This document shows positions 17,847 through 26,892 of a stretch of 64,000 nt of DNA, in pieces. Made by a program: the position numbers and the translations under genes. The notes beneath the pieces are model-generated. The model searched no databases and was not told where the DNA came from. It was given only the letters and a program-made list of their open reading frames with translations. Origin of the DNA: Candidatus Eremiobacterota bacterium (GTDB taxonomy: Bacteria; Vulcanimicrobiota; Vulcanimicrobiia; Vulcanimicrobiales; Vulcanimicrobiaceae); NCBI GenBank assembly GCA_019240525.1, contig JAFAYE010000001.1:1275300-1339299 (forward strand), read 5' to 3'. The stretch's first letter is position 1. Each line of letters starts with the position of its first letter.

Positions 17847-18678
17847 GCTCGTGGCCGCGTCGGTCGTTCGCGCGGCATTGCTCGAAGACATCGGCCGTGG
17901 CGGCGACCTCACGACCGATGCCATCGTCGAAACGCACCGCACGGCGACCGCGCGCATCGTCGCTCGCAGGCCCGGCGTCGTCGCGGGATTACCCTTCGCC
18001 GCGCTTGCGTTTCGCCTGCTCGACGACGGCGTCGAAATCGACGCGCGCATCGGCGAAGGCGGCCGCATCGGTGCCGGCGGCGTGGCCGCGCAGATTGCCG
18101 GCCCGGCGCGCGCGATCTTGACGGGAGAACGCACCGCCCTCAATTTGCTTTCGCGCCTTTCGGGAATCGCGACGGCGACCCGCACGCTCGTCGATCTCGT
18201 TGCCGGCACGCGTGCGAAGATTGCCGACACGCGCAAGACGACCCCGGGATTACGCGCCCTGGAACGCTACGCCGTGGCCTGCGGCGGGGGAAGCAACCAT
18301 CGCTTCGGTCTCGATGACGCCGTGCTGATCAAAGACAATCATCTTGCGCTCGCGGGCTCGGTTCGCGAGGCGATCGAGGCGGCCCGCGCTCGCGTCGGGC
18401 ACACGGTCAAGATCGAAGTCGAAGTCGAGAGTTTCGATCAACTCCGCGAAGCGCTCGCCCAACCGATCGACGCCGTGCTGCTCGACAATATGACACCCAC
18501 GCAACTGGTCGAAGCCGTGCGCCTCGTTGACGGGCGCGTCGCGACCGAAGCGAGCGGCGGCGTCACCGAAGCGAACGTCGTCGAGATTGCGCGCACCGGC
18601 GTCGACGTCATCAGCGTCGGCTGGCTGACCCACAGCGCGCCGGCGCTGGATTTCAGCTTAGAGATGGCCGTGAGCTGA
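17797..18678 (+). CDS. nadC: Nicotinate-nucleotide pyrophosphorylase (quinolinate phosphoribosyltransferase)
   Basis: A protein of 293 residues that converts quinolinate and PRPP to nicotinate mononucleotide. Seen in order: ALLEDIGRGGDLTTDA, RPGVVAGLPFA, GERTALNLLSRLSGIAT, ADTRKTTPGLRALERYA, GGGSNHRFGLDDAVLIKDNH, VEVESFDQL, VLLDNMTP and EASGGVTEANV, all typical of NadC. The start is uncertain: tandem ATGs at 17797 and 17800 overlap the end of nadB, while GTG 17851 would begin just after it. Homologues carry about 15-30 residues before ALLEDIG, compatible with either. Confidence 0.94.
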   Translation: MMPLRSVRSPGYAASPELVAASVVRAALLEDIGRGGDLTTDAIVETHRTATARIVARRPGVVAGLPFAALAFRLLDDGVEIDARIGEGGRIGAGGVAAQIAGPARAILTGERTALNLLSRLSGIATATRTLVDLVAGTRAKIADTRKTTPGLRALERYAVACGGGSNHRFGLDDAVLIKDNHLALAGSVREAIEAARARVGHTVKIEVEVESFDQLREALAQPIDAVLLDNMTPTQLVEAVRLVDGRVATEASGGVTEANVVEIARTGVDVISVGWLTHSAPALDFSLEMAVS

Positions 18679-18685
18679 GGGTCGC

Positions 18686-19054
18686 TTAGCGATACGAAAC
18701 GAGCGCGAACGCAACGAGCGCGCCGACAGCAATGACGAAGAGCGAGATGATGTAGGCCGTGACGCTCGACAGCGTCACGACTCGTCCTTCGCGCAACCCG
18801 CGATCGGTCCGTGCGTATCGCCACGCTCCCAGCAGGGCGACGACGATGCCGAAGGCCGCCATGCCGGTACCAAAAGCCGCCGAGAGGCTTGGTTCGGGAT
18901 TCGAACTGTGGACGATCGCTGAGAACTCGCGCGCGAAGAGAGAAAACCGCGCGATGACAAATCCGAACGCGATAAAGGCCAGCGCAGTCCTAATGTATGC
19001 GAGATACGTGCGCTCGTTGGCAAGGGTATCGGTTGCGCGAATCGGGTCCGGCAT
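18686..19054 (-). CDS. DUF202 (YidH-like) small membrane protein
   Basis: A protein of 122 residues with three membrane segments (about 25-45, 60-80, 95-118). TLANERTYLAYIRTALAFIAFGF is the signature of the DUF202/YidH family, whose molecular function is unknown. The ATG at 19054 is preferred over one at 19132 because AAGGGG lies just upstream and the longer version would overlap pepP. Divergent from pepP, convergent with nadC. Confidence 0.82.
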   Translation of the reverse strand: MPDPIRATDTLANERTYLAYIRTALAFIAFGFVIARFSLFAREFSAIVHSSNPEPSLSAAFGTGMAAFGIVVALLGAWRYARTDRGLREGRVVTLSSVTAYIISLFVIAVGALVAFALVSYR

Positions 19055-19089
19055 GACCCCTTGGGCGTTAGGCGAATCTTCGTCGAACC

Positions 19090-20568
19090 ATGTCAGCGCA
19101 ACCAAAGGATTCGGCTCCGGCCAATCCGGCACAAGCCAGCCACGACTTCGAACCGCCGCAGGCGCTCGTTGATTTTATGGCGACGGGCTGGGAGGAGCGT
19201 CCGGTTCCGCAGGAAGTTCAGGCATATGCAGATCGATTCGCGCAACGACGCGCCGAGTTGTCGCAAGCCTATCCGGGAACGTATCTACTCATCCCCGCCG
19301 GTAAGGAGCGAGTCCGCGCCAACGACACGTCGTTCCGGTTTCGGCCCTCGAGCGACTTCGCGTATCTGGTCGGCGTCGGCGAACCGGGTTCCGTGCTCGT
19401 TCTCGAGCCCGCTGGAGCGGGCCATCGCGCATTGCTCTTCGTGCGCGCACACAATCGCGGCACGCGAGACTTCTTCGCCGATCGCGTTAACGGCGAGCTC
19501 TGGGTCGGCCGCCATCGCGGCGTTACGGAGAGCGAAACGTATTACCGTGTCGATGAATGCCGCCCGCTCGCGGCCCTTCGTGAATACCTCGACGAACTGC
19601 GCACCGGCAAGTACCCACTGCGTCTCGCGCGCAGTCACGACGTCGAGATCGACCAGCATTTCAGCGAGAGCGAGGGCGACGCCGAGCTGGCCGAGCGTCT
19701 TGCTGAGATGCGGCTCATCAAGGACGACCACGAGCTCGCCGAACTTCGCAACGCGTGCGCGATTTCGAAGCGTGCCTTCGCCGATGCGATTCGCGCGATG
19801 CGCACGGCTGCAAGCGAACGAGCTATCGAGGGCGCATTTTGGAACCGCGCTCGCATTGAAGCCAACGACGTCGGTTATCTGACGATCGCGGGCGCCGGCC
19901 CCCACGCTTGCACGTTGCATTGGGATCGCAACGACGGCCCGCTGCATGCGGGTGACCTCCTGTTGCTCGACGCCGGCGTGGAGTGCGACTCCCTCTATAC
20001 GGCCGACATCACGCGAACTCTGCCGATCGACGGCCGGTACTCGCCCGAACAGCGTCAGATCTACGATCTGGTTTGGGAAGCGCAACGCGCCGGCATCGAG
20101 GGCGTGGCTGCCGGAAATGATTTCCTCGAGCCGCATCGCCGAGCGATGCGCGTCCTTGCCGAAGGCTTGGTCGAACTGGGAATCCTCAAAATGTCAGTTG
20201 AGGAAGCACTCGATCCAGATCATCTCTACCACCGGCGTTACACCCTTCACGGCACGAGCCATATGCTCGGCCTCGACGTGCACGATTGCGCCGACGCTCG
20301 CTCGAGCGAATACCGCTACGGCAAGTTGCGTGACGGAATGGTTCTCACCGTCGAGCCCGGCCTTTACTTTCAGCCCGACGATACGACCGTACCGGAGCGC
20401 TTTCGCGGCATCGGCGTACGAATCGAAGACGACATCGCCGTTACCGGCGGCGCACCAGAGAATCTTTCGGCGAGCCTACCCGCTCGCGCCGACGACGTGG
20501 AAGGTTGGATCGCCGAGATTTGGGATGCGCCGAGGTCAGACGGTCGGCATGACCGACGTTCCGGGTGA
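19090..20568 (+). CDS. pepP: Xaa-Pro aminopeptidase (M24B)
   Basis: A protein of 492 residues with an N-terminal aminopeptidase-P domain (YLLIPAGKERVRANDT, FRPSSDFAYLVG) and a C-terminal pita-bread M24 metallopeptidase domain. Metal-binding residues are visible as the Asp in LLLDAGVECDSLYTADITR (two Asp), the His in SHMLGLDVHDCAD, the Glu in VLTVEPGLYFQPD and the final Glu in GVRIEDDIAVT. It removes N-terminal residues that precede proline, using Mn2+ or Co2+, in the cytoplasm. It complements the peptide-use genes at 10.7-14.6 kb. The 3' end overlaps the convergent small membrane protein gene by 33 bp. Confidence 0.93.
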   Translation: MSAQPKDSAPANPAQASHDFEPPQALVDFMATGWEERPVPQEVQAYADRFAQRRAELSQAYPGTYLLIPAGKERVRANDTSFRFRPSSDFAYLVGVGEPGSVLVLEPAGAGHRALLFVRAHNRGTRDFFADRVNGELWVGRHRGVTESETYYRVDECRPLAALREYLDELRTGKYPLRLARSHDVEIDQHFSESEGDAELAERLAEMRLIKDDHELAELRNACAISKRAFADAIRAMRTAASERAIEGAFWNRARIEANDVGYLTIAGAGPHACTLHWDRNDGPLHAGDLLLLDAGVECDSLYTADITRTLPIDGRYSPEQRQIYDLVWEAQRAGIEGVAAGNDFLEPHRRAMRVLAEGLVELGILKMSVEEALDPDHLYHRRYTLHGTSHMLGLDVHDCADARSSEYRYGKLRDGMVLTVEPGLYFQPDDTTVPERFRGIGVRIEDDIAVTGGAPENLSASLPARADDVEGWIAEIWDAPRSDGRHDRRSG

Positions 20569-20841
20569 AGCGGGAGGTATGGTGCGCGAACCGGCCATGC
20601 CCTGAGCCGCCGCGAGTTGATCTTCGATCGGCCAACGCCCAAACGCCAGAATAATCATACAGATAATCGGCCCGATACCCGGGATAAAGTTGAGCAGCGA
20701 AAGCGCGCCGTTGTAGCCCGCCTTGGCAAAGATGCGCCAGTAGACCCAAATCGAGAAGACGATGAGGGCGACGATGACGATGAAATAGACAAAGGCAAAG
20801 GCCGCTATCGCACTTGTCGCAGCTGCGGAACTCCGGTCCAT
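20536..20841 (-). CDS. Small membrane protein, DUF5684-like
   Basis: A protein of 101 residues with two or three hydrophobic segments (about 10-35 and 45-65). IFAKAGYNGALSLLNFIPGIG resembles the KAG-x2-G-x-ALIP-x-N/Y pattern of DUF5684-type small membrane proteins, followed by a soluble Pro-containing tail. Function unknown. ATG 20841 follows GGAGGAGG about 10 nt upstream; an in-frame TTG at 20850 is the alternative. The tail overlaps the 3' end of pepP on the other strand. Confidence 0.6.
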   Translation of the reverse strand: MDRSSAAATSAIAAFAFVYFIVIVALIVFSIWVYWRIFAKAGYNGALSLLNFIPGIGPIICMIILAFGRWPIEDQLAAAQGMAGSRTIPPASPGTSVMPTV

Positions 20842-20886
20842 TCTCTCCAATCCTCCTCCGCGCCGACCGGCGCGTCAATGAACCGT

Positions 20887-21147
20887 TCAACCGCGCGGCG
20901 GTGAGCCCCAGCCCGATTGAACGTAGGTGCCGTCAACGACGATGACGGGAACCGTCGGATCGCCGCCCGTGTACGCGAACATCCGTTGACGCACGTTGCG
21001 ATCGTTCTGCGCATCGTACGTCGCGTACGGCGTTCCGCTCGCGTCGTAGTGCGCGATCGCGCGCTGGCAGTAGGGGCAGCTCGGCGAAATGAAGAGCTCG
21101 AGCTTGGCCCCCGGAGGTATGTGCTCGACGTCGAAGGCTCGCGCCAT
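20887..21147 (-). CDS. Glutaredoxin-like protein
   Basis: An 86-residue thioredoxin-fold protein. LFISPSCPYCQRAIAHYD carries the dithiol CPYC active site of glutaredoxins; TVPVIVVDG supplies the cis-proline; a C-terminal QSGWG replaces the usual glutathione-contact GG. It probably reduces disulfides or glutathione/low-molecular-weight thiol mixed disulfides in the cytoplasm. The start ATG shares a CATG with the rsmI start on the other strand. No clear ribosome binding site precedes it. Confidence 0.8.
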   Translation of the reverse strand: MARAFDVEHIPPGAKLELFISPSCPYCQRAIAHYDASGTPYATYDAQNDRNVRQRMFAYTGGDPTVPVIVVDGTYVQSGWGSPPRG

Positions 21148-21997
21148 GCCGCTGGTCTTCGTACCGACGCCGCTTGGCAACCTGCGCGACGTGACACTTC
21201 GCGCGCTCGACGCGTTGCGCGAAGCCGAATTGATCGTTGCCGAGGATACGCGAGTAGCGCGCAAGTTGCTCCGTGGCCTCGGCATCGAAGGTCGCGAGAT
21301 TTGGAGCTATCGCGAGCAGAACGCCGACCGAATCGTGCCACAGATTCTCGAGCGCGCGCGCGCGTCGTTCGTCGCCGTCACCAGTGACGCTGGAATGCCG
21401 GGCATCTCCGATCCGGGCAGCGAGTTGATTGCGGCGGCACGCGAGGCCGGCCTTGAGATCGACGTCTTACCCGGGCCGAGCGCGGCGACGGGGGTCGCGC
21501 TGCTCTCCGGGTTTTCGTTGAGCCGCTTCGCCTTCGAAGGTTTTCCGCCACGGACGCGCGCCGCGCGCCGCGCGCGCTTCGCGCAAGCTTTGGGAGCGAA
21601 CGCGACGACGATTTGGTATGAATCTCCGCATCGTGTCGCCGCCGCCTTAAGCGATCTCGCCGCCGTGGCTCCCGACGCGCGCGTCTTCTTCGTGCGCGAA
21701 TATACAAAATTGCACGAACAGCGGCTCACTGGGACTCCCGAGCAAATCGTTCGCGAGCTCCCGCAGCCCGTGCGTGGCGAGGTTGCATTTGCGGTAGCCC
21801 CGTATCGGGCGGCGCCCGCCGCGCCCTCGTTCGAGGCAACGGAGGCCGCGATTGACCTCATGCTCGCCCAAGAGCAACGGCCGCGCGACATCGCGAAGCG
21901 ACTTGCGGCGGCGGGCGCGGGCGATCGCCGAGCGCTTTACCTTCGCGCAACGGCGCGGAAGGCGCATCAGAAAGGTCCGATTAAGGAACCGTCGTAG
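21146..21997 (+). CDS. rsmI: 16S rRNA (cytidine-1402-2'-O) methyltransferase
   Basis: A 283-residue member of the tetrapyrrole-methylase fold that uses SAM to 2'-O-methylate C1402 in the ribosomal decoding centre. LVFVPTPLGNLRDVTLRAL at the N-terminus, LIVAEDTRVARKLL, VTSDAGMPGISDPGSELI, VLPGPSAATGVALLSG and FEGFPPR are standard RsmI motifs. ATG 21146 has GAAGG 8 nt upstream. An ATG at 21119 in the same frame directly abuts GGAGG and is less likely. Two bases separate it from metG. Confidence 0.93.
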   Translation: MPLVFVPTPLGNLRDVTLRALDALREAELIVAEDTRVARKLLRGLGIEGREIWSYREQNADRIVPQILERARASFVAVTSDAGMPGISDPGSELIAAAREAGLEIDVLPGPSAATGVALLSGFSLSRFAFEGFPPRTRAARRARFAQALGANATTIWYESPHRVAAALSDLAAVAPDARVFFVREYTKLHEQRLTGTPEQIVRELPQPVRGEVAFAVAPYRAAPAAPSFEATEAAIDLMLAQEQRPRDIAKRLAAAGAGDRRALYLRATARKAHQKGPIKEPS

Positions 21998-21999
21998 CC

Positions 22000-23526
22000 A
22001 TGGAGCGCGCCTACTATGTAACCACGCCGATCTATTACATCAGCGGGCAGCCGCACATCGGTCATGCCTACACGACGATCGTCGCCGACGTGCTGGCGCG
22101 CACGGCACGCACGTTTACGCCGACATTCTTTCTAACCGGAACCGACGAGCACGGGCAGAAGGTCGCGAATGCCGCCGCGGCGGCCGGAAAGTCTCCGCAA
22201 GAATGGACCGACGAGCTCGTTCCTCGCTGGAAGGAGCTCTTTGCCACGTACCACGTCGAGTACGACGACTTCATTCGCACGACGCAGCCCCGTCATATTG
22301 AGAAGGTTCGGCGCGTCTTCGATCGTTTGCGCGAGCGCGGCGACGTCTATCGAGGAAAGTACGAAGGCTGGTATTGCGTCCACGACGAGACCTTTTGGCT
22401 CGAATCGAAGCTCGTCGACGGCCGATGTCCGACCTGCGGCCGCGACGTGCAATGGATTTCCGAAGAAGACTGGTTTTTCCGGCTCTCGGCCTACCGCGAT
22501 CGTTTGCTCGAGCATTTCGAGAGCCACCCGCACTGGGTGCAACCGCCGAAAGTCTATAACGAGATGATGGCGATTCTGCGCGAAGGTCTCGACGATCTTT
22601 CGATCTCGCGAACGAGTTTTGATTGGGGCGTGCCGATTCCCGGGGGCGGCGTGATTTACGTTTGGCTCGACGCTCTGCTCAACTATATTACCGCCATTGG
22701 GTGGAGCGAAGACGAAGCCCGGTTTCACCGCTACTGGCCGGCCAACACGCAGTTGGTCGGCAAGGAGATCGCGCGCTTTCATACGATCATCTGGCCCGCG
22801 ATCTTATGGGCCCTGGACGAAGCCGCGCCAGGCCTGGTCTTTGCCCACGGCTGGATTACGGTCGACGGACAAAAAATGAGCAAAAGCCTCGACAATGCAG
22901 TCGATCCGTTCTTGCTGGCGCAGCGCTTCGGTGCCGATGCGATGCGATATTTCTTGCTTCGGGAAGCGCCCTTCGGCAGCGATTTCTCGTATTCCGAAGC
23001 GAAAATCGTGCAGCGACGCAACAGCGATTTGGCCAACGATCTCGGCAATCTCTTGCAGCGAACGCTCGCGATGCTGCAACGCTATCGCGAAGGAATCGTC
23101 CCGGAGCGGGGGCCGAGCAACGATTTCGCGCGGCGTTTTGGCGAACTGGGAGCGACGGTTCGCGAGCGAATTCTGAATCTACGTTTTCGCGAAGCGCTCG
23201 ACGCGGTTTGGGAGCTCGTCACCGCGCTCAATCGCCGAATCGACGAACGCAAACCCTGGGAGCTGCACAAACGCGACCAAACCGAGGAACTCGACGCGGT
23301 CTTGTACGACCTCTGCGAGGGACTGCGCTGGATCGCGATCTTGCTCCACCCGTTTATGCCGGAGCGGATGGGCGAGATGTGGCAGCAGATCGGCAGCCCG
23401 GGACGGATTGATGACGATTGGTCCGCCTCGCTTCGCACGTGGGGAGGTTTGGCGCCCGGTATTTACGTCAAGCCGGCGGCGCCGCTCTTTCCCAAACTCG
23501 AGCTCGACCTTGCCCCCCCGCCATGA
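22000..23526 (+). CDS. metG: Methionyl-tRNA synthetase
   Basis: A class I synthetase of 508 residues charging both initiator and elongator tRNA-Met. The HIGH box is HIGH (19-22) and KMSKS is at 292-296. One CxxC knuckle (RCPTCGRD) is present, and the catalytic core includes YVWLDALLNYITAIGW. The size and absence of the C-terminal dimerisation domain match the compact bacterial form. It is the middle gene of rsmI-metG-tatD, with an ATGA overlap to tatD; the same three functions cluster in many Gram-positive genomes. Confidence 0.96.
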   Translation: MERAYYVTTPIYYISGQPHIGHAYTTIVADVLARTARTFTPTFFLTGTDEHGQKVANAAAAAGKSPQEWTDELVPRWKELFATYHVEYDDFIRTTQPRHIEKVRRVFDRLRERGDVYRGKYEGWYCVHDETFWLESKLVDGRCPTCGRDVQWISEEDWFFRLSAYRDRLLEHFESHPHWVQPPKVYNEMMAILREGLDDLSISRTSFDWGVPIPGGGVIYVWLDALLNYITAIGWSEDEARFHRYWPANTQLVGKEIARFHTIIWPAILWALDEAAPGLVFAHGWITVDGQKMSKSLDNAVDPFLLAQRFGADAMRYFLLREAPFGSDFSYSEAKIVQRRNSDLANDLGNLLQRTLAMLQRYREGIVPERGPSNDFARRFGELGATVRERILNLRFREALDAVWELVTALNRRIDERKPWELHKRDQTEELDAVLYDLCEGLRWIAILLHPFMPERMGEMWQQIGSPGRIDDDWSASLRTWGGLAPGIYVKPAAPLFPKLELDLAPPP

Positions 23527-24284
23527 TCGATACGCACTGCCATATTCACGATCGGAAGTTCGACGACGATCGCGATCGCGTCGCGGTGCGTGCCGCCGAG
23601 GCGGACGTGACGGCGATGCTCACCGTTGGGGAAGATGTCGACGACAGCCACATGGCCGCAGCGGTCGCGGAGCGCTATGAGATTTTCGCAGCCGTCGGCA
23701 TCCATCCGCACGAAGCAAAAAACGCGCCCGCCGACATTGCCGCCGCGTTAGGGCCATTGCTGAAAATGCCGCGCGTCGTGGCCATCGGTGAAACGGGGCT
23801 CGATTACTATTACGAGCATAGCCCTCGGCAACGACAAGCAGAGGTCGTGCGCGACCAGGTCCGGCTCGCGCGGGAAACGGCCTTTCCCGTCGTCTTCCAT
23901 CAACGCGACGCCTTCGATGACTTCGTGGCCATATTGCGCGAAGAATGGAGCCGCGACATGCGCGGGGTGGTGCACTGTTTCACCGGAAACGCACGCGAGG
24001 CACGCGCCCTCGTCGACGAGTTTGGGCTTTTCCTCGGTATCGGCGGCGTGTTGACGTTTCCGAACGCGAGCGATCTTCGCGACGCGGTCCGGACGGTTGG
24101 GGCGAATAACCTCGTGCTCGAAACCGATGCTCCGTATCTCGCACCCGTACCGATGCGCGGCAAGCGCAACGAGCCGGCGTTTATCGCGCATACGGCGGCG
24201 AGGCTCAGTGAGGTACTCGGGATTTCCCTGGCCCAGTTAGTAGAAACGACCGATGCAAACGCGGTGAGGCTCCTGCGGATCTAA
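23523..24284 (+). CDS. tatD: TatD-family metal-dependent DNase
   Basis: A TIM-barrel hydrolase of 253 residues. Metal ligands are seen in MIDTHCHIHD (H-x-H), GIHPHEAKNA, AIGETGLDYYY (Glu), the His in VFHQRDA, VVHCFTGN and VLETDAPYLAPVP. Family members are 3'-5' DNases or D-aminoacyl-tRNA deacylase-like enzymes; despite the name there is no role in Tat export. ATG 23523 overlaps the metG stop (ATGA). Converges on a phospholipase-D-like gene after 9 bp. Confidence 0.92.
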   Translation: MIDTHCHIHDRKFDDDRDRVAVRAAEADVTAMLTVGEDVDDSHMAAAVAERYEIFAAVGIHPHEAKNAPADIAAALGPLLKMPRVVAIGETGLDYYYEHSPRQRQAEVVRDQVRLARETAFPVVFHQRDAFDDFVAILREEWSRDMRGVVHCFTGNAREARALVDEFGLFLGIGGVLTFPNASDLRDAVRTVGANNLVLETDAPYLAPVPMRGKRNEPAFIAHTAARLSEVLGISLAQLVETTDANAVRLLRI

Positions 24285-24293
24285 ATAAATCTT

Positions 24294-25091
24294 TCAATTC
24301 GATGTTGCCGGCGCCAGCTCGTGCGCGCGTCGCCACTCCGATTCCAAACGAGCGCGGACGGCGCGTACGATGTCGGCGTCGCCGGTGCAGAGTCCCCAGT
24401 CGGGACCGTCCGCGGCGGGGGCAGCGAGGGTGGCGTTCGCGGAACCCAACCACGCCCGGTCTCCGGCGACGGCGAGCTTCTCGGAATCGCTGCAGACTCG
24501 AACGCGCACTCCCTTTGCGGTTAACGCTTCGAGAATCGCGAGTTCCCGTCGGTTGCCGCGCAGTTCGCGTTCGCAAACCAATAAACGCGGCGCGTCGGCG
24601 CCCATCGTTTTCAGCTCGCTATAGACGGCGTTGCAACAGCCGAACGATTCGCTCTCGACGATGACCTCGTCATCGCGCCGCGCGCCATCGAGAAGTCGGC
24701 GCTCGTATTCCAGCGCTTCATGCTTGATCTGCGGAATCGTGGAGGCATCGGCGGCATCGTCATCGCGCAGTATCAGGTCGCCGGGCCGCCAGTTCTTTTC
24801 ATCGAGATAGAGCGTCCCATCGGTCACGATTTCTTTGGCATGGAGCGGATGCTCCAATGCCGCGTTCGCGCCCGCGCGACGAAGCTGCGAGGCGACCTTT
24901 CGGTTCTCGGTGGCGAGGTGACCCGCGTTATAGGGAGTCTCCTCGAGGTGAACCGCGACGTGGGCGCCGCGGCGAGCCGCCGTTTCGACGGCGCGCAGGA
25001 CCGGGCCGGACAACGTATACGCCTCTACGTCGATGCGGGCGGCTCGAGCGAGCGCTTGCAGAAGCTCGGCGCTGGAACTCAATGCGAGCAT
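24294..25091 (-). CDS. Phospholipase D-like domain protein with one degenerate HKD motif
   Basis: A protein of 265 residues. The first half contains HAKEIVTDGTLYLDEKNW, a good H-x-K-x4-D motif. The second half has SEKLAVAGDRAWLGSANAT, which keeps Lys and Asp and the GSAN tail but has Ser where the catalytic His should be. Such proteins may be nucleases, phosphodiesterases or lipid synthases, normally needing two HKD motifs. No membrane segment or signal peptide was seen. Substrate unknown; possibly a homodimer using the first motif only, or inactive. Confidence 0.7.
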   Translation of the reverse strand: MLALSSSAELLQALARAARIDVEAYTLSGPVLRAVETAARRGAHVAVHLEETPYNAGHLATENRKVASQLRRAGANAALEHPLHAKEIVTDGTLYLDEKNWRPGDLILRDDDAADASTIPQIKHEALEYERRLLDGARRDDEVIVESESFGCCNAVYSELKTMGADAPRLLVCERELRGNRRELAILEALTAKGVRVRVCSDSEKLAVAGDRAWLGSANATLAAPAADGPDWGLCTGDADIVRAVRARLESEWRRAHELAPATSN

Positions 25092-25183
25092 GACCTAGCC
25101 ATCACGACGCCGCCAGAGCGCGACTAGGGCGAACCGCGCGCCAGGGGGAGAGCGGCGCGGTACTTGGAAGCAGCCGTATCGCA

Positions 25184-25933
25184 ATGAACTCGGCGGCGAA
25201 GGATCCTCTCTTCAGCGACACTCGGCGTAACTCACCGTCGTCGAAGGGGGCGTTCGTACGCGAGATGTTCGGGCGCATCGCGCCGCGTTACGATCTGGCA
25301 AACCGCGTGCTCACCGCCGGCCTCGACGAACGGTGGCGGCGGCGTGCGATCCGCCTCTTGGCGGCGCCGCGTGGCGGCCGGATTCTCGACTGTTGTTGCG
25401 GCACCGGCGACCTGGTTTTCGGTCTCTTGCGAAGCGATCCGACGCTCGACGTCGTCGGGCTCGATTTCTGCCGGCCGATGCTCGATCGCGCCGAACGACG
25501 GGCGCGCCGGGAAGCTCGCGGAAGCGCCCGGTTTATCGAAGGCGACGTGATGGGGATGCCGTTTGAGGACTCGAGCTTCGATGGCGCCACCATGGGCTTC
25601 TCGCTGCGCAACGTGGTCGACGTGGACGCGACCCTGCGTGAGATGCTGCGCGTCCTGCGTCCGGGCGCGCGTTTCGTCAGCCTCGACGTGACCAAAGCGC
25701 CGAACCCCATCTTCAAACGATGCTTCGATCTCTACTTCTATCGCGTCGTTCCGCTGGTTGGCGGAATCGTCGGCGGCTCGAAAGCAGCGTACGCGTACCT
25801 TCCGAATTCTCTGACCCATCACCCCGCCGCACCCGAGTTGCGCGAGCGATTTTCGCGCGCAGGTTTCGAAGATGCGGGCTACGTTTCATTGATGGGGGGA
25901 TCGATCGCCGCGCACTTTGGAACGAAGCGATGA
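25184..25933 (+). CDS. menG: Demethylmenaquinone methyltransferase (UbiE/MenG)
   Basis: A 249-residue SAM-dependent methyltransferase. FGRIAPRYDLANRVLTAGLDERWRR is rendered here as the UbiE signature FGRIAPRYDLANR plus LTAGLDERWRR; ILDCCCGTGDLVF is SAM motif I, then GLDFCRPML and FDGATMGFSLRNV. It performs the last methylation of menaquinone (or ubiquinone). Given the Rieske/cytochrome b genes downstream, menaquinone is the likely product. First gene of a co-directional respiratory run; the stop overlaps the next start (ATGA). Confidence 0.93.
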   Translation: MNSAAKDPLFSDTRRNSPSSKGAFVREMFGRIAPRYDLANRVLTAGLDERWRRRAIRLLAAPRGGRILDCCCGTGDLVFGLLRSDPTLDVVGLDFCRPMLDRAERRARREARGSARFIEGDVMGMPFEDSSFDGATMGFSLRNVVDVDATLREMLRVLRPGARFVSLDVTKAPNPIFKRCFDLYFYRVVPLVGGIVGGSKAAYAYLPNSLTHHPAAPELRERFSRAGFEDAGYVSLMGGSIAAHFGTKR

Positions 25934-26892
25934 AGACCGCCGACGCGATCGGCGCGAACGCCGACGAGCTGCACGCGCTCGTCGAAAAGTTCTTCGCGGC
26001 GACCTTTACCACCGATAATCCGATCGTCACGGAGGCCATCAAGCGGATGCTGGCCGCAGGCGGGAAACGCTTGCGTCCGCGCATCACGCTGCTGGCCGCG
26101 CAAGCCTGCGGCGGGAGGGCCCTCGAGCACCTTCACCTTGCCGCCTATATGGAACTCATCCACGTCGCGACCCTGATTCATGACGACGTGGTCGATAATG
26201 CCGCGACCCGCCGCGGCGTCAATGCGACGGCGGTCGATTATGGCAATCGCGTCAGCGTGCTGGCCGGGGATTATCTCTTCGCCTGGATCTTCAAGAATGT
26301 CACCTTCAACTACCCGGCCCCGATTCCCAATCTGCTTTCAGCAACGTTGGCCGACATCTGCGACGGCGAGGTCTTGCAGCTTGCGGCGCTGCGGAATCTC
26401 GATCTGCCGCTCGCAGCGTACGTGGAGATCGCGCGGAAGAAGACGGCGTCGCTCTTTGCCGTCTCCGCGCAGTGCGGCGCGATCATGGGCGGAGGCCAAT
26501 CGCACGAAGTGACCGCGCTGCACCGCTTCGGCGAGGCGTTCGGCGTCGCGTTCCAAATGAAGGACGACCTACTCGACATGACGGCCGACGAACGCTCGCT
26601 CGGCAAGCCGGCCGCAAACGATCTCGGCGAACGCAAAACGACGCTCCCACTTATCGCCGCGCTCGCTGCGGGTAACGGCGGCTTTCGCGCGCAGGTGCGA
26701 CACTTCTACGACGCCGACGAGAATGACGCAATTCCGGCGATCGTCGACGGCATCGAGCGCGAAGGCGGCCTGGCAGCTACGCGAGCGCAGATCGATCGCT
26801 TCGCCGACCAGGCCAAGGCCGCGTTGGAGCCGATTGCGCAAGGAGCGGCGAAGAGAGAGCTGATCAAACTCACGGAGGCCCTACAATCATGA
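25930..26892 (+). CDS. Long-chain polyprenyl diphosphate synthase
   Basis: A protein of 320 residues in the trans-isoprenyl synthase family (HepT/IspB type). The first Asp-rich motif is LIHDDVVDNA and the second is MKDDLLDMTADE, with GGKRLRP in the N-terminal region. It extends allylic diphosphates with IPP to make the quinone side chain; chain length cannot be read safely. Translation is coupled to menG upstream and tatA downstream by ATGA overlaps, consistent with a quinone role. Confidence 0.92.
   Translation: MKTADAIGANADELHALVEKFFAATFTTDNPIVTEAIKRMLAAGGKRLRPRITLLAAQACGGRALEHLHLAAYMELIHVATLIHDDVVDNAATRRGVNATAVDYGNRVSVLAGDYLFAWIFKNVTFNYPAPIPNLLSATLADICDGEVLQLAALRNLDLPLAAYVEIARKKTASLFAVSAQCGAIMGGGQSHEVTALHRFGEAFGVAFQMKDDLLDMTADERSLGKPAANDLGERKTTLPLIAALAAGNGGFRAQVRHFYDADENDAIPAIVDGIEREGGLAATRAQIDRFADQAKAALEPIAQGAAKRELIKLTEALQS

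Noticed and set aside
17851-17853. GTG 17851 as nadC start directly after nadB
   Set aside because: Possible but has no binding site and leaves an unusually short N-terminus; tandem ATGs at 17797 and 17800 preferred with low certainty.
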